NCBI GenBank assembly: GCA_946886675.1
Contig: CAMPIZ010000044.1
Location: forward strand, 1-9,538
Length of the DNA stretch: 9,538 bases
Reading direction: 5' to 3'
Origin: an uncultured Flavobacterium sp.
GTDB lineage: Bacteria > Bacteroidota > Bacteroidia > Flavobacteriales > Flavobacteriaceae
Positions 7,118 to 9,538 of this stretch are shown piece by piece. How positions within the stretch are numbered: position 1 is the stretch's first letter; every line of letters begins with the position of its first letter. The translations under genes and the position numbers were made by a program. The notes beneath the pieces are model-generated. The model did not search any database, had not been told where the DNA came from, and saw nothing but the letters and a program-made list of their open reading frames with translations.

Positions 7118-7555
7118 CTAATTTAATATTTCGATATTAACTTTTACAGTGCCCCTGTGTTTACTGGCTATTTCTGTAAAAGCTTTTTTTGTTAAGTCTA
7201 TTTCAAGGGTTTTACTAAAAGGCCCTCTGTCATTAATTTTTACATCTACCCATTTGCCGTTTGCAGGATTAGTAACCCTTACAAGCGTACCAAATGGTAA
7301 TGTTTTATGTGCAGCTGTGTATTTGGTATTATCAAATTTTTCTCCGCTTGATGTTTTCCTGCCGTTAAACTTATCAGCATAATAAGTGGCCATCACATCA
7401 TTTTTATACATTGTTACTTTTGCAGGTATAGTATCAGGCTCTGTTACTACTATAGAAACTGTTTCTTTTTTTAAAGGCTCGGGTGTATTGCTAATACCAA
7501 ACCCTGTAAGTGCAAAAGCTGCGCAACCAAGAAAAACGATAATACTTTTTTTCAT
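7118..7555 (-). CDS. rlpA: Short RlpA-like septal ring lytic transglycosylase (double-psi beta-barrel)
   Basis: RlpA proteins cut peptidoglycan strands lacking stem peptides during cell separation. This 145-residue protein has an N-terminal signal peptide or anchor (KKSIIVFLGCAAFALTGFG, residues 2-20) that lacks a standard lipobox, a Pro/Thr/Lys linker (22-50), and one double-psi beta-barrel domain (about 54-143). Typical RlpA marks are MATYYADKFNGRKTSSGE, TAAHKTLPFGTLVRV, VDVKINDRGPF and LEIDLTKKAF. Glu72, His83 and Asp109 have the same mutual spacing (11 and 26 residues) as the residues I recall as important in Pseudomonas RlpA, which supports an active enzyme. There is no C-terminal SPOR domain, so septal targeting by bare glycan, as in E. 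coli or Pseudomonas, cannot work the same way. It stands between two terminators and is monocistronic; no clear TAnnTTTG box is seen in the 81-base gap upstream. An expansin-like or plain peptidoglycan-binding role is the alternative. Confidence 0.88.
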   Translation of the reverse strand: MKKSIIVFLGCAAFALTGFGISNTPEPLKKETVSIVVTEPDTIPAKVTMYKNDVMATYYADKFNGRKTSSGEKFDNTKYTAAHKTLPFGTLVRVTNPANGKWVDVKINDRGPFSKTLEIDLTKKAFTEIASKHRGTVKVNIEILN

Positions 7556-7608
7556 ACTCTGTTATTTTTAAGCTGCTCATAAACAGCAAATAGCATGCCG
7601 CAAAATAC

Positions 7609-7632
7609 AAAAAAAGGGATTACACCCTTCTT
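7609..7632 (-). terminator. Rho-independent terminator of the small membrane protein gene
   Basis: On the minus strand AAGAAGGG (7632-7625) pairs with CCCTTTTT (7618-7611), eight pairs with one G-U, around a 6-base loop, and the T-run continues to 7609. It begins five bases after the stop codon at 7637. The stem is weaker than the other two in the window because five pairs are A-T or G-U. Confidence 0.7.
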
Positions 7633-7636
7633 AAAA

Positions 7637-8080
7637 TTAATTATTTAACCATGCACTCCACGGAATCCTGCTTAAAAGCAGTACAAGCCCTATGGCATAC
7701 ATCCAGCCTATCCTTTTAAATTTAGCAGCACTGTCTTCGGTTTTCTTATGCCTGGACCAGCCAATAGTAATAAGTGTAAGGGCAATTATATTAATAAGCG
7801 GGTGTTCTACAAGGTAAAGCCTAAGCGTACTGTCTTTCATAACAGCGCCCATGCCTTCCTGTTTTGCTATATCTAAATAAGGCGAAACAAAATACAGGAC
7901 GAAACCCAATAAAAGCTGTACATGAGAAAAAACAAGAGCTATCATGGAAATCTGCCTGTCCTTTGGCGTAAAAATCCTTTTTGAAGCCAGCCCTGTAAAG
8001 GCGTTAAGCGTTGCTATTAATAAAAGTACCAGTACAGCATATGCCCAGTAAGAGTGAAGACCTAAGACAGATTCATACAT
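7637..8080 (-). CDS. Small four-helix membrane protein, possible cytochrome b-like
   Basis: This 147-residue protein has four hydrophobic segments at about 12-33, 45-66, 91-108 and 126-144, so both ends lie on the same side of the inner membrane. The start MYESVLGLHSYWAYAVLVLLL recalls a Bacteroidetes family, often labelled only as hypothetical or cytochrome B, that begins with a similar LHSY motif before helix 1. Histidines sit at or near helix ends or inside helices: His9 (LHSY), His53 (SHVQLLLG), His93 (VEHP) and His111. In a helical bundle, paired histidines could bind heme, but no function is proven and the family name is from memory. The gene has its own -7 box (8103-8110) and its own terminator, so it is transcribed alone between the receptor gene and the RlpA-like gene. 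Confidence 0.82.
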   Translation of the reverse strand: MYESVLGLHSYWAYAVLVLLLIATLNAFTGLASKRIFTPKDRQISMIALVFSHVQLLLGFVLYFVSPYLDIAKQEGMGAVMKDSTLRLYLVEHPLINIIALTLITIGWSRHKKTEDSAAKFKRIGWMYAIGLVLLLSRIPWSAWLNN

Positions 8081-8102
8081 AATTAGTCAGTTTTTGTTTT
8101 TA

Positions 8103-8110
8103 CAAAAATA
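8103..8110 (-). promoter_or_regulatory. -7 box for the small membrane protein gene
   Basis: The minus strand reads TATTTTTG, matching TAnnTTTG. The inferred start of transcription is near 8097, giving a leader of about 17 bases to the ATG at 8080. It lies between the receptor's terminator and this gene, as expected for an independent promoter. No canonical -33 TTTG is seen, and AT-rich DNA makes chance matches more likely. Confidence 0.45.
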
Positions 8111-8140
8111 GCAATTTTTATAATTGATACTGCCACAGCC

Positions 8141-8170
8141 TAAATAAATAGGCCCCGCAAAGCGGGGCCT
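8141..8170 (-). terminator. Strong hairpin terminator after the TonB-dependent receptor gene
   Basis: AGGCCCCGC (8150-8158) and GCGGGGCCT (8162-8170) form a perfect 9-pair, mostly G-C stem with a 3-base loop. On the minus strand it is followed by ATTTATTTA, a T-rich but interrupted tail. It lies 29 bases after the receptor stop codon. The GC-rich stem stands out from the AT-rich surroundings. Confidence 0.85.
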
Positions 8171-8199
8171 GGTGAAATTAACTAACCTGCTTGTAAAAA

Positions 8200-9538
8200 T
8201 TAGAAATTGAATCGCATTCCGAAGTTCCAGGTAGCACCGTTACCAAAGAACACGTTATTATTTGTTGCAAGGCCTTTGTAAACCAGTCCGTTTGACTGAT
8301 ATGTACCTGCAGCCGGATTATCCTCATCAACAAGATCTGTAGTCTTTGTAGCTGATGTCATCTCGGAAATGTAGACTTCACCAAAAAGGTTGTTTACATT
8401 TAAGCGGAATGTCAATGACGTTTCAGGGAACATTAATTTATAGGTTACCCCTGCATCAAACAAATCGAAAGACGGAAGCTCTACATTTTCTTTTGCTACA
8501 GCTGTACTGTAAAGGTTGTCATAGTTTCTCCAGTCAGCATCTATAGACAGGCCCGGAGTTATTTTATAAACTACACCAAGTCCGTAAGTAGTTTGTGCAC
8601 CACCTCCTACTTTACCACCATCAATATCTACTATTTCTTCTTCAATAAGATTCTGATCCTGATCAAATGTTCTTTGATAAACATCTTCATCATAAGTCCA
8701 GTCTCCAAAAGAGCCAAATCCTCTTACATCAAGAAAACTGAACGGATGTGCAGCAAAATCTACTTCTATACCATTGTGCAGCTGCGATACACCTGAATTG
8801 TTGAAATAAATTCTGTCTCCGGTAGATTCATCCCCGTCAGAAGTTGTTGTAACACGGTCTTTCCAGGTAGTCCTATAAACGTTTACGTTAGCGTCTACAT
8901 AAGTACTTCTAAAACGGTAGCCAGCTTCTAAACCTGTAATTTTCTCATTTTCTGTAAGCGGGTTTACATCATTACCAAAGTTCAGGTAAATATTATCGTG
9001 GTATGGCTGTCTTGAATAATATCCGGCATTTACAAAAACACTGTGGTTTTCTGTTATATTATAATTTACACCTCCTTTAATGTTGTATCCGGTATTGCTA
9101 ACTTTCTCCGACTCTTCCTCAGCTTCGGTGTAACCAAACCTGTCCCAGCGGATATGTGATTGTGACGATACAGCTCCTTGAAAATATGCTGAAAACGCAT
9201 CAGTAGCATATTCAATCTGGCCGAATAAACCACCATAGCTAATTCTTTCACTATAATCATAGTTTATTTTCTGGTTATCATCTGCTTTGTCAAAAAGGGC
9301 ACTCCAGGGTTTAGCGCTAAATCTGTCGGTTACTATGTAACCATCAGGATATTGTACATTATCATCTTCAAGGAAGCCGTTTAGCCCTATAAAATGATTG
9401 ATAGTCCTGTAATGGTCTCCTTTATATGTTCTTAAATCTATACCGGCGTTATAACTAAGGTTTTCACCTATCTTATGGTTAAAATTTGATACAACACCAT
9501 ACCATGCATGGTTGTTTACCGAATTCCTGATGGCATAA
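8200..9538 (-). CDS. TonB-dependent outer-membrane receptor, C-terminal part (start outside window)
   Basis: The frame is open from the window edge to the stop at 8200 and gives the last 445 residues. TonB-dependent receptors import siderophore-iron, vitamins, metals or glycans across the outer membrane using TonB energy. The visible part is beta-barrel: alternating strands with aromatic ends and acidic extracellular loops, for example INHFIGLNGFLEDD, YNIKGGVNYNITENHSVFVN, ITGLEAGYRFRSTYVDANVN and LTFRLNVNNLFGEVY, the last being the conserved penultimate-strand motif (N-V-N-N-L-F). The protein ends TWNFGMRFNF, with the terminal Phe needed for outer-membrane insertion by BAM. The plug, TonB box and any N-terminal carboxypeptidase-like domain lie beyond 9538. 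No in-frame ATG exists in the visible part; a TTG at 8463 is internal. Phrases such as GIDLRTYKGDHYR recall large Flavobacteriia receptors of about 900 residues (from memory). No SusD gene follows, which argues against a SusC-type glycan importer. Substrate unknown. Confidence 0.93.
   Translation of the reverse strand, partial: YAIRNSVNNHAWYGVVSNFNHKIGENLSYNAGIDLRTYKGDHYRTINHFIGLNGFLEDDNVQYPDGYIVTDRFSAKPWSALFDKADDNQKINYDYSERISYGGLFGQIEYATDAFSAYFQGAVSSQSHIRWDRFGYTEAEEESEKVSNTGYNIKGGVNYNITENHSVFVNAGYYSRQPYHDNIYLNFGNDVNPLTENEKITGLEAGYRFRSTYVDANVNVYRTTWKDRVTTTSDGDESTGDRIYFNNSGVSQLHNGIEVDFAAHPFSFLDVRGFGSFGDWTYDEDVYQRTFDQDQNLIEEEIVDIDGGKVGGGAQTTYGLGVVYKITPGLSIDADWRNYDNLYSTAVAKENVELPSFDLFDAGVTYKLMFPETSLTFRLNVNNLFGEVYISEMTSATKTTDLVDEDNPAAGTYQSNGLVYKGLATNNNVFFGNGATWNFGMRFNF

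Noticed and set aside
7556..7608. Promoter for the RlpA-like gene
   Set aside because: Near matches such as GTATTTTG and GCTATTTG do not fit TAnnTTTG, so no promoter was assigned although one must exist in or near this gap.
8200..8463. A separate 87-residue gene starting at TTG 8463
   Set aside because: The frame continues upstream without a stop to the window edge and the protein reads through as one TonB-dependent receptor barrel; the TTG is an internal Leu codon.
8593..8796. Plus-strand open frame of 67 codons antisense to the receptor gene
   Set aside because: It is the antisense of well-defined beta-barrel coding sequence, with no promoter or terminator of its own.
9066..9260. Minus-strand open frame of 64 codons
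   Set aside because: It overlaps the TonB-dependent receptor in another frame and shows no protein features.

Overview
The window looks like chromosomal DNA from a Bacteroidetes bacterium, most probably Flavobacteriaceae (Flavobacterium-like). The DNA is AT-rich. Promoter -7 boxes of the Bacteroidetes form TAnnTTTG lie upstream of several genes, and clear Shine-Dalgarno sites are absent. The protein families (GbsR/MarR-type regulator plus RND pump, short RlpA, Flavobacteriia-style TonB-dependent receptor) fit this. No mobile elements, CRISPR arrays or RNA genes were seen. Every gene I can support is on the minus strand, so transcription runs from high to low coordinates.

Read in the direction of transcription, the layout is: (1) 9538-8200, the C-terminal 445 residues of a TonB-dependent outer-membrane receptor whose start lies beyond the window, closed by a strong GC-rich hairpin at 8150-8170; (2) 8080-7637, a small four-helix membrane protein with conserved-looking histidines, with its own -7 box and terminator; (3) 7555-7118, a short RlpA-like double-psi beta-barrel protein, with a terminator abutting its stop codon; (4) 6993-737, a four-gene efflux operon; (5) 467-39, an unrecognised membrane-anchored protein of 142 residues.

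The efflux operon is the core of the window. It encodes, in order, a GbsR/MarR-like repressor, a lipoprotein periplasmic adaptor, an AcrB-like RND proton antiporter of 1050 residues with its proton-relay residues intact, and a TolC/OprM-type outer-membrane channel lipoprotein. The first two genes overlap by four bases (ATGA) and the other gaps are 12 and 9 bases, so this is one transcript. It ends in a hairpin terminator at 655-686. A short inverted repeat with an extra direct half-site (GTTCG motifs, 7022-7048) lies just upstream of the only -7 box and is the likely operator through which the regulator controls its own pump.

I did not find convincing evidence of a novel system. The points most worth a second look are the three-half-site operator, the near-leaderless start of the regulator, the histidine-bearing small membrane protein, the re-assigned start of the orphan gene at 39-467, and a 24-base tandem duplication at the 3' end of the adaptor gene.
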